Origin: Mesotoga sp. BH458_6_3_2_1
GTDB lineage: Bacteria; Thermotogota; Thermotogae; Petrotogales; Kosmotogaceae
Direction: 5' to 3'
Assembly: GCF_003664995.1 (NCBI RefSeq)
Contig: NZ_JFHL01000029.1
Coordinates: forward strand, 1 to 64,000
DNA length: 64,000 bases
Shown here: one piece after another, positions 26,197-33,891 of the stretch
How the letters are laid out: every line of letters begins with the position of its first letter
How positions within the stretch are numbered: position 1 is the stretch's first letter
Position numbers and translations under genes: made by a program
Notes under the pieces: model-generated
Seen by the model: only the letters and a program-made list of their open reading frames with translations
What the model was told of the DNA's origin: nothing
The model's database searches: none

Positions 26197-27354
26197 ATGA
26201 ACATAGCGATGTTCAGTGATACTTATTCTCCTCAGGTTAACGGAGTGGTAACCATGATCAGGATGCTTGAGGAAAATCTTCAGAAAAGAGGACACAATGT
26301 CTACATTTTCACAGTGGATCACCCCGAGGCCGGCATTCAGGAGAACGTTTACCGTGTTCCTTCGCTGAGATTTCCGTGGGAGAAGCAACATAGAATTGGC
26401 CTTCCAACGAACTTCAAAGAACTCATTCAAATTGTGAAGAGCCTCGACATCGATGTTGTACACTCGCATACATCACTGATAGTCGGCTACCTGTCCGGTC
26501 TCGTAATCTCGAATCTACATATCCCCGGAGTTACGACCTATCATACAATGATGGAGGAGTATGTTCACTATATTCCTTTTATGGAGCCTATTTTGAGAGT
26601 GTATATTAGAGGTCAGGATAGAAGGTTTTGCGACAAGAACAGAGCTGTCATCGCACCTTCGATCAAAATAAGGAAACTGCTGCTCTCTTACGGCGTTTCT
26701 TCTCATATAGAGGTCATTCCAAATGGCGTTGACCTGACTCCTTTCATGAAAGAAGTCGATTTTGATGAAATCAGATCGTTCAGGAACAAGTACAATATTG
26801 GCGAGAATGAGAAGGTTCTGATCTTTGTCGGCAGGCTGGGAGAAGAAAAGAGTATAGACAAACTCATCGAGAACTTCGCCAGGATAAACACAGCTCTGCA
26901 GGATTCACATCTGCTGCTAGTTGGAGACGGACCTCTGAAGGCCAAACTGAAGGAACTTGCAGGAAATTTGGGTGTTGGTGAGAGAGTTCACTTCACGGGT
27001 TTCTTGAAGTGGCCAGATGAGATTACGTTAGCCTACAAGAGCAGTAATGCGTTCATGATTGCATCTCACACTGAGACCTTCGGCTTGGTAACGCTTGAAG
27101 CCATGGCATCCGGTCTGCCAGTAGTAGCTTACAAGGATGACAGCATTGCAAATATGGTTCTAGATGGAGAAAATGGTTTTATGTGCCCCTCAAAAGAAGA
27201 GTTATCTACTGCGGCGATTGAGCTGCTTAGAGATAGAGAGCTCATGGAAAGAATGTCGAAACGTTCCGTTGAGATTTCTCGGGACTTCTCTGCTGAAGCT
27301 AATGTGGATAGAACGGTGAGTCTCTATGAAAAGGTTGTCAGGAACGAGATCTAG
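26197..27354 (+). CDS. GT4 glycosyltransferase, diacylglycerol-glucosyltransferase-like
   Basis: GT-B fold retaining glycosyltransferase of family GT4, about 385 aa. The N-terminus NIAMFSDTYSPQVNGVVTMI matches lipid glucosyltransferases acting on diacylglycerol. The donor site has LIFVGRLGEEKSIDKLI and the E-x7-E motif of HTETFGLVTLEAMASGLP. It probably makes a membrane glycolipid at the inner leaflet. Two adjacent ATGs exist; the second is 6 nt from TTGGAGG and is preferred. Its 3' end overlaps the convergent flippase gene by 17 nt. Confidence 0.85.
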   Translation: MNIAMFSDTYSPQVNGVVTMIRMLEENLQKRGHNVYIFTVDHPEAGIQENVYRVPSLRFPWEKQHRIGLPTNFKELIQIVKSLDIDVVHSHTSLIVGYLSGLVISNLHIPGVTTYHTMMEEYVHYIPFMEPILRVYIRGQDRRFCDKNRAVIAPSIKIRKLLLSYGVSSHIEVIPNGVDLTPFMKEVDFDEIRSFRNKYNIGENEKVLIFVGRLGEEKSIDKLIENFARINTALQDSHLLLVGDGPLKAKLKELAGNLGVGERVHFTGFLKWPDEITLAYKSSNAFMIASHTETFGLVTLEAMASGLPVVAYKDDSIANMVLDGENGFMCPSKEELSTAAIELLRDRELMERMSKRSVEISRDFSAEANVDRTVSLYEKVVRNEI

Positions 27355-28348
27355 ACTTGAAACCAATTTCGTGTGCCGTGAGCAGTCCTCCGAAGATGAT
27401 GTTAGCAAAGTAGCTGAAGAATCTCCAAATCAGCAGTGCGGCGCCGATTCCTTCTCCGAAGAAAGATTTGAAAAAGAGCACGTATCCGCCCTCAGAAACT
27501 CCGCTTGCACCGGGAGTCGGAATCAAAGAAACAACAAGAAACAGAATAAGTTGGACTGCGGTAATTTCCAAATAATTCACCGGAATTCCGATAGAAAGCG
27601 CCACAAAATAGGGAATAGATATCATGCAGATCAGCTGAGCCAGGGTACTTAGTGATGCGATGCCTAGAGTAACTGGCCTTCTTATCAAGTCTTTCATGGA
27701 AGAGTGAAAGAAGCGCAATTCTCTCATGGCTTTTTCTATCAACTCTCTTTCTTCCTTGACTATCTTGATTTTGCTGAGGAAGCCAATCACAAGACGAATG
27801 AGCTTTTCTGTGAATCCGGGACTCAGTGAGAATAAGATGAGCACGACAAGAACGAGGCTGTTTAGTGCGAAACCGAAGATCGACAGAATGGCAAGATTAG
27901 AAATCTTTCCGGCAACTAGGGGATATGCCTTGAGAATTGCGGCTACGCCAAGAAATGTTATAACGAACTGATAAATCAGAAACCTTGAGACCAGCATTGC
28001 AGTGGATTCACCTACCGAAATGCCCCTTCTCTGCATGAATACTATTTGGGCCGGCTGGCCTCCAGAGGAGAAGGGAGTAATCCCGTTGAAGAACGTACCG
28101 ATTACCGTTATCTTGAAAAGATAGGTGAAGGGAATCGACAGGCTACGCATTAACGCAAAAACCTTGAGAGTTATCGCTTCAAAGAGCCAAGTTCCAACTG
28201 TTAGAGAGAAGGTCAGGAGAATCCATCCTGGTTTGGCTGCAGAAAGATACGAAATCGACTTGCTGAAGTCGGTGACCAGCAAAATAATCAGTATGATCAG
28301 GATACTCAATGCGATCGCGATCATAGAGTTTCTGGTCGATTTCTTCAT
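27338..28348 (-). CDS. lysylphosphatidylglycerol-synthase-type transmembrane (UPF0104) protein
   Basis: Polytopic membrane protein of 336 aa with about eight helices, belonging to the LPG-synthase transmembrane domain/UPF0104 family. Diagnostic stretches are ITPFSSGGQPAQIVFMQRRG and SLIPTPGASGVSEGGYV, the two conserved Gly/Pro-rich loops. Stand-alone members are thought to flip lipids or lipid-linked sugars. It is translated with the upstream GT4 gene by a 4-nt overlap, which supports a role moving that enzyme's product across the membrane. Confidence 0.87.
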   Translation of the reverse strand: MKKSTRNSMIAIALSILIILIILLVTDFSKSISYLSAAKPGWILLTFSLTVGTWLFEAITLKVFALMRSLSIPFTYLFKITVIGTFFNGITPFSSGGQPAQIVFMQRRGISVGESTAMLVSRFLIYQFVITFLGVAAILKAYPLVAGKISNLAILSIFGFALNSLVLVVLILFSLSPGFTEKLIRLVIGFLSKIKIVKEERELIEKAMRELRFFHSSMKDLIRRPVTLGIASLSTLAQLICMISIPYFVALSIGIPVNYLEITAVQLILFLVVSLIPTPGASGVSEGGYVLFFKSFFGEGIGAALLIWRFFSYFANIIFGGLLTAHEIGFKSRSRS

Positions 28349-29355
28349 TGCTTTTTATCAAGAACCTCAAGATAGATGTTTTTCAGTTTTTGGCCGATTA
28401 TCGAGAGATCCCTTTCCAAAGCGGTCTCTTTTCCGCATGAAGACAGTTTCTTCCGGAGATTGTTGCTTTCCAGCAGTCTGTCGATATGTTTGATGAATTC
28501 CTGGTTGTCTTTGCCTTTGAGACAGTTCTCTTCGTGTTTCATCCATTCACTGTAAACCGGAATGTCTCTGAGGACAATAGGTGCTTCAGTAGCCAGAGCC
28601 TCGAGAACGACAATCCCTTCAGTTTCCTCATAGCTTGGAAAAAGGAAGACATCACAGGCAGAGTATGGACCGATAATCATCTCCTGTGGAATGAACCCGG
28701 GGAACTTCACGTTATCCGGAGGATTCTTCAGAAGACGCCTTATCTTTGCGGGCAGGAGACTGCTTATCTTCGCTCCAAACCAGTAAAATGTCAGATCCTT
28801 TCTTGTATCGGCGATCTGGCAGAAATCTATTACCCCCTTCCTTTCAAAAGGGAGCCCGACAGAGACGACCAAGGGTTTCCGGATGTGGTTTTCAGAAAGA
28901 AAGCTCTCTGCCAGAGATTTACTTCTTGTGAATTTCTTATTGTCGACACCGTTTGAAACGGCCTTAATAGGCAGAGTGATACCGTAGTTCATGATTAACT
29001 TCTTCGCATACTCCGTGGGCGAAATAAGGAAGTCGGCCGAAGAATACAGCTTAATCAACCTTTTTCTTAGCCAAGGAGCAATCGCGTTCGAAAGAGTGAA
29101 CGAGTTTCTGAAATCCTCATAGGTTGTATGTGTGTGGTAGATAATGGGAATCCCCAACTTCTTCGATTTCTTGAGAACTCTTTCTGCTCCGGGTCCAATT
29201 GTGTTGATGTGGACGATGTCAAAGCTGTCTTCCTCATTAGTCGTGTATTTAACGCCCACCTTGTCAAGAGCAGACATCTGATGTTTGAGAGCTATTCCAA
29301 CGCCCGACTTACTGAAAAGCTTTTTACCTTCGGAATATAGCAGAACCTTCATCAC
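28345..29355 (-). CDS. GT4 glycosyltransferase
   Basis: GT-B fold glycosyltransferase of about 336 aa. The acceptor half includes HTHTTYEDFRNSF and FLISPTEYAKKL. The donor half includes VVSVGLPFERKGV and the E-x7-E motif in YEETEGIVVLEALATEAP. Donor and acceptor are unknown. The gene is preceded by GGAGGTAGTG and overlaps the flippase-like gene by 4 nt. Confidence 0.85.
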   Translation of the reverse strand: MMKVLLYSEGKKLFSKSGVGIALKHQMSALDKVGVKYTTNEEDSFDIVHINTIGPGAERVLKKSKKLGIPIIYHTHTTYEDFRNSFTLSNAIAPWLRKRLIKLYSSADFLISPTEYAKKLIMNYGITLPIKAVSNGVDNKKFTRSKSLAESFLSENHIRKPLVVSVGLPFERKGVIDFCQIADTRKDLTFYWFGAKISSLLPAKIRRLLKNPPDNVKFPGFIPQEMIIGPYSACDVFLFPSYEETEGIVVLEALATEAPIVLRDIPVYSEWMKHEENCLKGKDNQEFIKHIDRLLESNNLRKKLSSCGKETALERDLSIIGQKLKNIYLEVLDKKQ

Positions 29356-29849
29356 TACCTCCAGGAGATCTCTATGCAGATCTTTAGTGTAGCTTCGCCA
29401 AAGATGACCATCTGCTAGAAGCGATTCTGTAACAGAAAGTAATTGCGAAACTTAAACCGAAGAGATCTCAGTTCTGTTGTCAGTCGCAAAACTCTGTATA
29501 TTTTGCATTCGACTCATGAAGCGCCGAGACGCTCTTCAACGACTATTTTACCCCATCTAGAAGCATTTAGCATATCCAATGGATTCAGTTCGAAAAAGGT
29601 TAACCCCGACAGAACTAGCGAGTCTCCTTATTCGTCTTAATTGTCCATACTTGTTTCTCGATTTTGGAAGAAGCGAACCACACTTCACAAATAAGACACA
29701 GAAGATCTTCTGAAGCTTATTAGGCATGGAGCGTATGAACCAAGTCATTAAGGTATACTGATGCGTATTGCAAATAGAGTATTATGGAGGCGTAGGTTGT
29801 TGAGTTGCCGCCTTTGTGAGGCTTCTTTGATAATGTTGGGGGAATTCCT
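29356..29849. other. gap without a recognised gene
   Basis: About 490 nt between divergently oriented genes. No convincing open frame with a ribosome site and no tRNA was found. It must hold promoters for the glycosyltransferase operon (minus) and the NTPase gene (plus). A TATACT at about 29754 is a candidate -10 for the latter. Confidence 0.5.
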
Positions 29850-30368
29850 ATGAAATTTTTCATAACTGGGGAGAGAAATGCAGGAAAGAGTTATCTACTT
29901 GAAAGAGTCAAGTCCTTGGCCAAATTCACAGGTTTTGAGACGCGCTTTGACGAAGATCTTGTCAACCTATCCATCAATTTCTTTAATGGCAATTCGTTTC
30001 TAATAGGCTGCAGAGACAACGGGCGATTGAGAATTGTTGAAGAAGGGTTCGCATCAGCGACAAGACTCCTTGGAACTATGGAGATCCCGTCCGATCATAT
30101 TCTGATAATGGATGAGATAGGTTTTCTCGAGGAAGACTCCCCCGAGTTCCAGCAAGCTGTAGTATCTTCTCTACGACGAGCAAGGCATTGTCTCTGTGTT
30201 CTCAGAAAGGGCAACTTCTCGTTTATTGGACACCTTAAGGCTTCGATGGGTGTCGGGAGCATCGAAATCACTCCTGAAAACAGAGAGGAAGTCTATAGCA
30301 GAATCGTCAGGGAGATAGAAAAAGAGAGGGCTTATCTACCCTCTCCTGGAGGCGACGAAGGGATTTGA
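29850..30368 (+). CDS. THEP1-type nucleotide triphosphatase
   Basis: A 172-residue P-loop NTPase resembling the THEP1/NTPase_1 family. Walker A is FITGERNAGKSYLLERV and Walker B is ILIMDEIGFLEE, followed by the conserved LRRARHCLCVLRKGN block. Family members hydrolyse a range of NTPs; the cellular role is unknown. The last seven codons (GGDEGI and stop) are read from the antisense of the tRNA-Cys 3' end, and the codons before them contain that tRNA's terminator. Confidence 0.82.
   Translation: MKFFITGERNAGKSYLLERVKSLAKFTGFETRFDEDLVNLSINFFNGNSFLIGCRDNGRLRIVEEGFASATRLLGTMEIPSDHILIMDEIGFLEEDSPEFQQAVVSSLRRARHCLCVLRKGNFSFIGHLKASMGVGSIEITPENREEVYSRIVREIEKERAYLPSPGGDEGI
30319..30345 (-). terminator. 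intrinsic terminator of tRNA-Cys
   Basis: On the minus strand GAGAGGG-TAGATAAG-CCCTCTC is followed by TTTTT. It lies wholly within the 3' coding part of the convergent NTPase gene. Confidence 0.85.
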
Positions 30369-30423
30369 ACCCTTGAGTAGAGATTTTGCAGACCTCCGCC
30401 TTTGACCCCTTGGCTACGTCGCC
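30347..30423 (-). tRNA. tRNA-Cys (GCA)
   Basis: A 77-nt tRNA with encoded CCA. Acceptor is GGCGACG/CGTCGCC and the anticodon loop CTGCAAA gives GCA. T arm is AAGGGTTCAAATCCCTT. It overlaps the end of the plus-strand NTPase gene by 22 nt. Confidence 0.96.
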
Positions 30424-30434
30424 CAACGAGATTT

Positions 30435-30463
30435 ATTCTAGCATGTAAACGAGATCATTTCAA
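30435..30463 (-). promoter_or_regulatory. promoter for tRNA-Cys
   Basis: On the minus strand TTGAAA (30463-30458), a 17-nt spacer and TAGAAT (30440-30435), ending 11 nt before the tRNA. Confidence 0.85.
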
Positions 30464-30464
30464 C

Positions 30465-30487
30465 AAAAGGGCCGCTATCGGCGGCCC
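30465..30487 (-). terminator. intrinsic terminator upstream of tRNA-Cys
   Basis: GGGCCGC-loop-GCGGCCC, a 7-bp GC stem followed on the minus strand by TTTT. It should end transcripts from the redoxin-like gene, whose stop is about 300 nt upstream. Confidence 0.8.
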
Positions 30488-30790
30488 TCGGGGTGGAAAA
30501 TTCTTCAGGAGGGAGGTTGGCTCCCTTGTTCCTTGTGTTCCTTGGGTCTGGAACCAACTTGCAACAGGACGCGGGGACATCCTTTGCATCTCAATGATAT
30601 ATCGTTGCTTACCCGATACCAAATGCGAATTTATCCGACCTGAAACGAGCAAAGTGATTTAGCACTCTTTATCTACACTATGAACACCAATTTGAAAGTA
30701 TGCTCTTTGCTCTTGTATCCGTAACATTCAGATACTCGTGTGAAAGATAGAGTTCTTGCAAGCACCCTCTGCTGAATAAACAGGTCTGGA
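30488..30790. other. gap without a recognised gene (long 3' region)
   Basis: About 300 nt between the redoxin-like stop and its terminator. Short direct repeats of the AAGGAACA type and a loose GGTTGG/CCAAC inverted repeat occur near 30517-30565. No plausible gene is seen. Confidence 0.4.
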
Positions 30791-32077
30791 TCACTCGTCA
30801 AAAACGAACTCCCTGAACCAAATATAACTGGTAAGCCCGAAAGTGGGAATTCTGAAAACTGGATATGTGGGAATCGGACCGTCTCCCGCCTGAAGGACAT
30901 AATCGTCAAGATACTCGATCCTACCGTCCTTAGAGATCAGGAACATGCCGTTCGACAACGGAGTGCTGTAAAGCTCCACTGCCAATTTGTCGGCAATCAG
31001 GTGTAACCAGGAGTATTCTTCAAGAGAGTCTGCAGAAGTGATCTCGTCGCCGGAGTAAAGCCATAAGAGCTCAATTTCTGGTTTTGCGGAATACTCGTTC
31101 CATGTGACAAGCTCGTTTAAAAGGCTTCTCAGCCTCTTCTCTTCTCTGCCAGTATCTTCGCAATCACCTGTAGCGCATGGAAATCCGCCGTTGAAAACTT
31201 CAAGCGGTGTCTTTGAAGTCACGACTACGATGATGGGATTTCCGAGATAATCGCTCATAGAGAAGGTCTCTCCAAATACGTCTCTGGCTTCGAACAGAGG
31301 TGCGATCGAACCCTTTTTCAACAGAGGCCTGTTCTGGGCATCTTCATCGACCTGCTCGAATGTGACTTTTCTGCCATCCCTGCTGATCTCGCTTACTCTG
31401 TAGTTCTTGTCGTTGATTCTTATGACGCTGGTCGCTTCGAAAAGCTCGTGATTCTTATGAACCATGTCTATAGTTCCATCTCTGTCCAGATCTATTCCGA
31501 TGAAGACTTCGTCTATCTTATCGGCCAGGCCATCGGGCGCGGTAGGAAACAGGGCGATTTCGATAAGCTCTCCGTCGACTTCCAGCAAACCTTCTCTTCT
31601 ACTCATGAGCAAGTAGTCGACTTCGACGCCTTCCTTTTTTGGAAGGATCGCGTGAATTTCAAGATCCTGGGTCATGTAAGATGAATTCCCGTTGGAAAGA
31701 TATTCGACCCTTAACTGTTGACTGAATTTATAGGTACGGCTTTCATTGATAACGGTCCCTCTATATTGTCCCTTTATCGGAATGTTGTTTAGGAAACAGC
31801 CGTCGTAATCGCTGTCGATCCAGAGGATCGGAGGCTCGACGTTCATGATCGCTATGTTGACAGTTGAATCCCCGATTGTGATTTGTCCGTAGAAAATACG
31901 CTCATCTGCGATTGCGCTGACTCCTTCCGGTGGATAAATACTCATTTCGACATCGCTTCCGCTCGCGATGTATGTCCAGCCCATCCGTTCCGTAAGATAA
32001 CCGGACAGAGTACCGGAAAAAAGCATCGCCGACGAAATCAACGAAACGACAAGCAATATCGCTACCTTTTTAGCCAT
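30791..32077 (-). CDS. secreted protein with a C-terminal redoxin (AhpC/TSA-like) domain
   Basis: An exported protein of about 428 aa. MAKKVAILLVVSLISSAM is a signal peptide. Residues about 30-250 are a beta-rich region with Ca-site-like acidic loops (DSDYDG, IDLDRDGTID). From about 260, KKGSIAPLFEARDVFGETFS and LGNPIIVVVTSKTP match the opening of a peroxiredoxin/thioredoxin-like fold. The usual catalytic Cys position is not filled; a CATGDC pair lies about 17 residues further on. I do not recognise the N-terminal half. ATG at 32077 has AGGAGGTGA 5 nt upstream. It is probably co-transcribed with the Cys-rich gene ahead of it. Confidence 0.65.
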   Translation of the reverse strand: MAKKVAILLVVSLISSAMLFSGTLSGYLTERMGWTYIASGSDVEMSIYPPEGVSAIADERIFYGQITIGDSTVNIAIMNVEPPILWIDSDYDGCFLNNIPIKGQYRGTVINESRTYKFSQQLRVEYLSNGNSSYMTQDLEIHAILPKKEGVEVDYLLMSRREGLLEVDGELIEIALFPTAPDGLADKIDEVFIGIDLDRDGTIDMVHKNHELFEATSVIRINDKNYRVSEISRDGRKVTFEQVDEDAQNRPLLKKGSIAPLFEARDVFGETFSMSDYLGNPIIVVVTSKTPLEVFNGGFPCATGDCEDTGREEKRLRSLLNELVTWNEYSAKPEIELLWLYSGDEITSADSLEEYSWLHLIADKLAVELYSTPLSNGMFLISKDGRIEYLDDYVLQAGDGPIPTYPVFRIPTFGLTSYIWFREFVFDE

Positions 32078-32095
32078 ACGAATCACCTCCTCAAT

Positions 32096-32119
32096 TCATA
32101 TGTCAAATCATATGTCAAA
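32096..32119. repeat. perfect 12-bp tandem duplication
   Basis: TCATATGTCAAA occurs twice head to tail at 32096-32107 and 32108-32119, between the Cys-rich gene and the ribosome site of the redoxin-like gene. On the minus strand each copy reads TTTGACATATGA, containing a TTGACA hexamer. Confidence 0.9.
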
Positions 32120-32560
32120 GATCAGAGCAAAAACAACTTTCACTCACAGCTTCGGCTTCAAAATCATCTTCGATTTGAAAGAAATAGAACATTATTGTGC
32201 ATTTGTTGCAGCTGGCTACACCAAATCCTTCGCAGTCAACATCCACGTACTCCCAGCTCCACGGACTTGCGTCAATCGAGTATCTGCATTCTCCGCAAGC
32301 GCTTGCAAATACACTCAAAGGGTTGTTGTTTGCGTCGTAATGACGTGCTTCTGGAGAAATACAGCAATATACTGCATAGGTACAAATCTCGTATTAATTA
32401 TCAACTCTTTGCTGTAAGAAAATTCTGAATACAAGAAACAATCGCATTCATACAAATAGCAACCTGGGTCCTCCACTCTTGCGATCACGCCTCCAGTCAG
32501 TCCAAATGTCAAAATCGACAGGAATACGAAAGAAAAAATCAAAAAACACCTTTTAAACAT
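32115..32560 (-). pseudogene. small secreted Cys-rich protein, frameshifted
   Basis: MFKRCFLIFSFVFLSILTFG is a signal peptide with AAGGAGGG upstream of the ATG at 32560. The reading frame as given stops at 32315. If one T is added at the TTT run (32384-32386), the frame continues to 32115 and yields about 148 aa. It then gains YCCISPEARHYDANNNPL, ACGEC and ASCNKC. The exported part would hold 13 Cys, including two CxxC motifs. The restored frame has no stop and a protein-like composition, supporting one gene with a single-base loss or sequencing error. I recognise no family. It is 37 nt upstream of the secreted redoxin-like gene. Confidence 0.6.
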
Positions 32561-32972
32561 CAGAGTTCCCTCCTTTCTAGTTAGTTAAGGGACTGAAATA
32601 ATATCACCATATATGTCATATAGAAAAATAGTAATAAACAAAATCAGATATGCTTAGCGCTAAATATTCGTGAACAGCTGTCCTGTGTTACCTAAATCGC
32701 AGATTTTCACAGTAATATTGTAATATGACCGTGATTATTAAGAGAAGTACACGATAAAATGTAGTGTACGCGACGCGTGTACGTATTGAATCATAAAAAG
32801 ACATATGAGGCTATATGTAGTTCTCTCCAGAACTTGGTGGTACCTCCCGGTGATGATAAGTTCTTCATGTTCAGGTTTGCTCTAGATCATTTACGACGGA
32901 TCACTTCATTTGCCGGTAGTTATTGCTTGGCCTTCTCAATTTACACCAATATCATCACGGCATATCGGGCTA
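32561..32972. other. AT-rich gap without a recognised gene
   Basis: About 410 nt, clearly richer in A+T than its surroundings. It holds the perfect inverted repeat TATATG-T-CATATA at 32610-32622, a possible operator upstream of the Cys-rich gene. A second near-palindromic stretch around ACGCGACGCGTG lies at about 32767. No gene is supported. Confidence 0.5.
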
Positions 32973-33001
32973 TTGACAGAAAGATGCGAGTAATGTAGAA
33001 T
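32973..33001 (+). promoter_or_regulatory. promoter for tRNA-Asp
   Basis: TTGACA at 32973-32978, a 17-nt spacer and TAGAAT at 32996-33001, 11 nt before the tRNA. Confidence 0.88.
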
Positions 33002-33012
33002 CTTTTATGTTT

Positions 33013-33090
33013 GGGGACGTGGTGAAGTTTGGTTATCATGCCGGTCTGTCACACCGGTGGCCGCGAGTTCAAGTCTCGTCGTCCCCGCCA
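33013..33090 (+). tRNA. tRNA-Asp (GUC)
   Basis: A 78-nt tRNA with encoded CCA. Acceptor is GGGGACG/CGTCCCC, the anticodon stem CCGGT/ACCGG surrounds CTGTCAC-type loop, giving anticodon GUC. Discriminator G fits tRNA-Asp. Confidence 0.96.
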
Positions 33091-33091
33091 G

Positions 33092-33116
33092 AGGGAGTCC
33101 TTAGGGGCTCTCTTTT
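33092..33116 (+). terminator. intrinsic terminator after tRNA-Asp
   Basis: AGGGAGTCC-TTAG-GGGCTCTCT forms a 9-bp stem with two G-T pairs, followed by TTT. Confidence 0.75.
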
Positions 33117-33384
33117 CATTGATGGAGTACCTTCTGATATAGTTTCAGAAGATAGGCATCAGGAAAAAGATCTTCCGGTCAATATCTGCTTAACTTCTTT
33201 CTGACAGTACGCGGTTAGAATATATTCAGGGCGGTAACTTCAAGATAATCACCGGATTATTGGTCAAGCTGATCTAAATGCGCGATGTCGATTTTGCATT
33301 TGAAGATTGTGACCGTATGAGGCTCTGTAAATGCTATTTTGCATATTCTATAATCATGATTCGTTTTTTTGGAGGTGCTGGTAA

Positions 33385-33891
33385 TTGCCGGCTTGTGTGA
33401 GGGTCCTGGGAATTGATCCGGGGTTTGGTACTGTTGGATACGGTGTACTCGAGATGAGGGCGTCAAAGATTGAACTCGTTTCATATGGAGCGATCAGAAC
33501 CGAACCCGATGAACCGATTCCAGACAGACTTCTGAAGATCCATGATCAGCTGGAAAGACTTCTACAGGAATGCAGTCCCGACGAGTCGGCAGTTGAGGAG
33601 CTTTTCTTTTTCAGGAATGTCACCACTGCGATACAGGTTAGCGAAGCACGGGGAGTGATTCTTCTTGCTATGAGGAGACATGAAGTGCCCATTTTTGAAT
33701 ATACTCCCCATCAAGTGAAGCTTGCGGTTACAGGTTACGGAAGAGCCGAGAAGGGACAGGTTCAGAGGACTTTGAAAGCCTTTCTGCGGATGAAGGAGAC
33801 TCCGAGACCCGATGATGCTGCCGATGCTCTTGCGGTAGCCTGGTGTCACCTTGCCGCAAGGAAGTTTCCCGGAGGTGTTCGAAAGGCATGA
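33385..33891 (+). CDS. ruvC: Holliday-junction resolvase RuvC
   Basis: Endonuclease that cuts Holliday junctions. The first catalytic Asp is in VLGIDPGFGTVGYGV, the Glu in AVEELFFFRNV, and the final Asp pair in RPDDAADALAVAWCH. 168 aa is typical. TTG start with GGAGGTG upstream; a TATAAT at 33349-33354 is a candidate -10. Its TGA overlaps the polC ATG (ATGA). Confidence 0.96.
   Translation: MPACVRVLGIDPGFGTVGYGVLEMRASKIELVSYGAIRTEPDEPIPDRLLKIHDQLERLLQECSPDESAVEELFFFRNVTTAIQVSEARGVILLAMRRHEVPIFEYTPHQVKLAVTGYGRAEKGQVQRTLKAFLRMKETPRPDDAADALAVAWCHLAARKFPGGVRKA

Noticed and set aside
26003-26197. 64-codon plus-strand frame across tRNA-Gln
   Set aside because: It is antisense to a well-formed tRNA and only reads through it.
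32777-32998. 73-codon plus-strand frame before tRNA-Asp
   Set aside because: It ends within the tRNA promoter, has no ribosome site and no recognisable composition.
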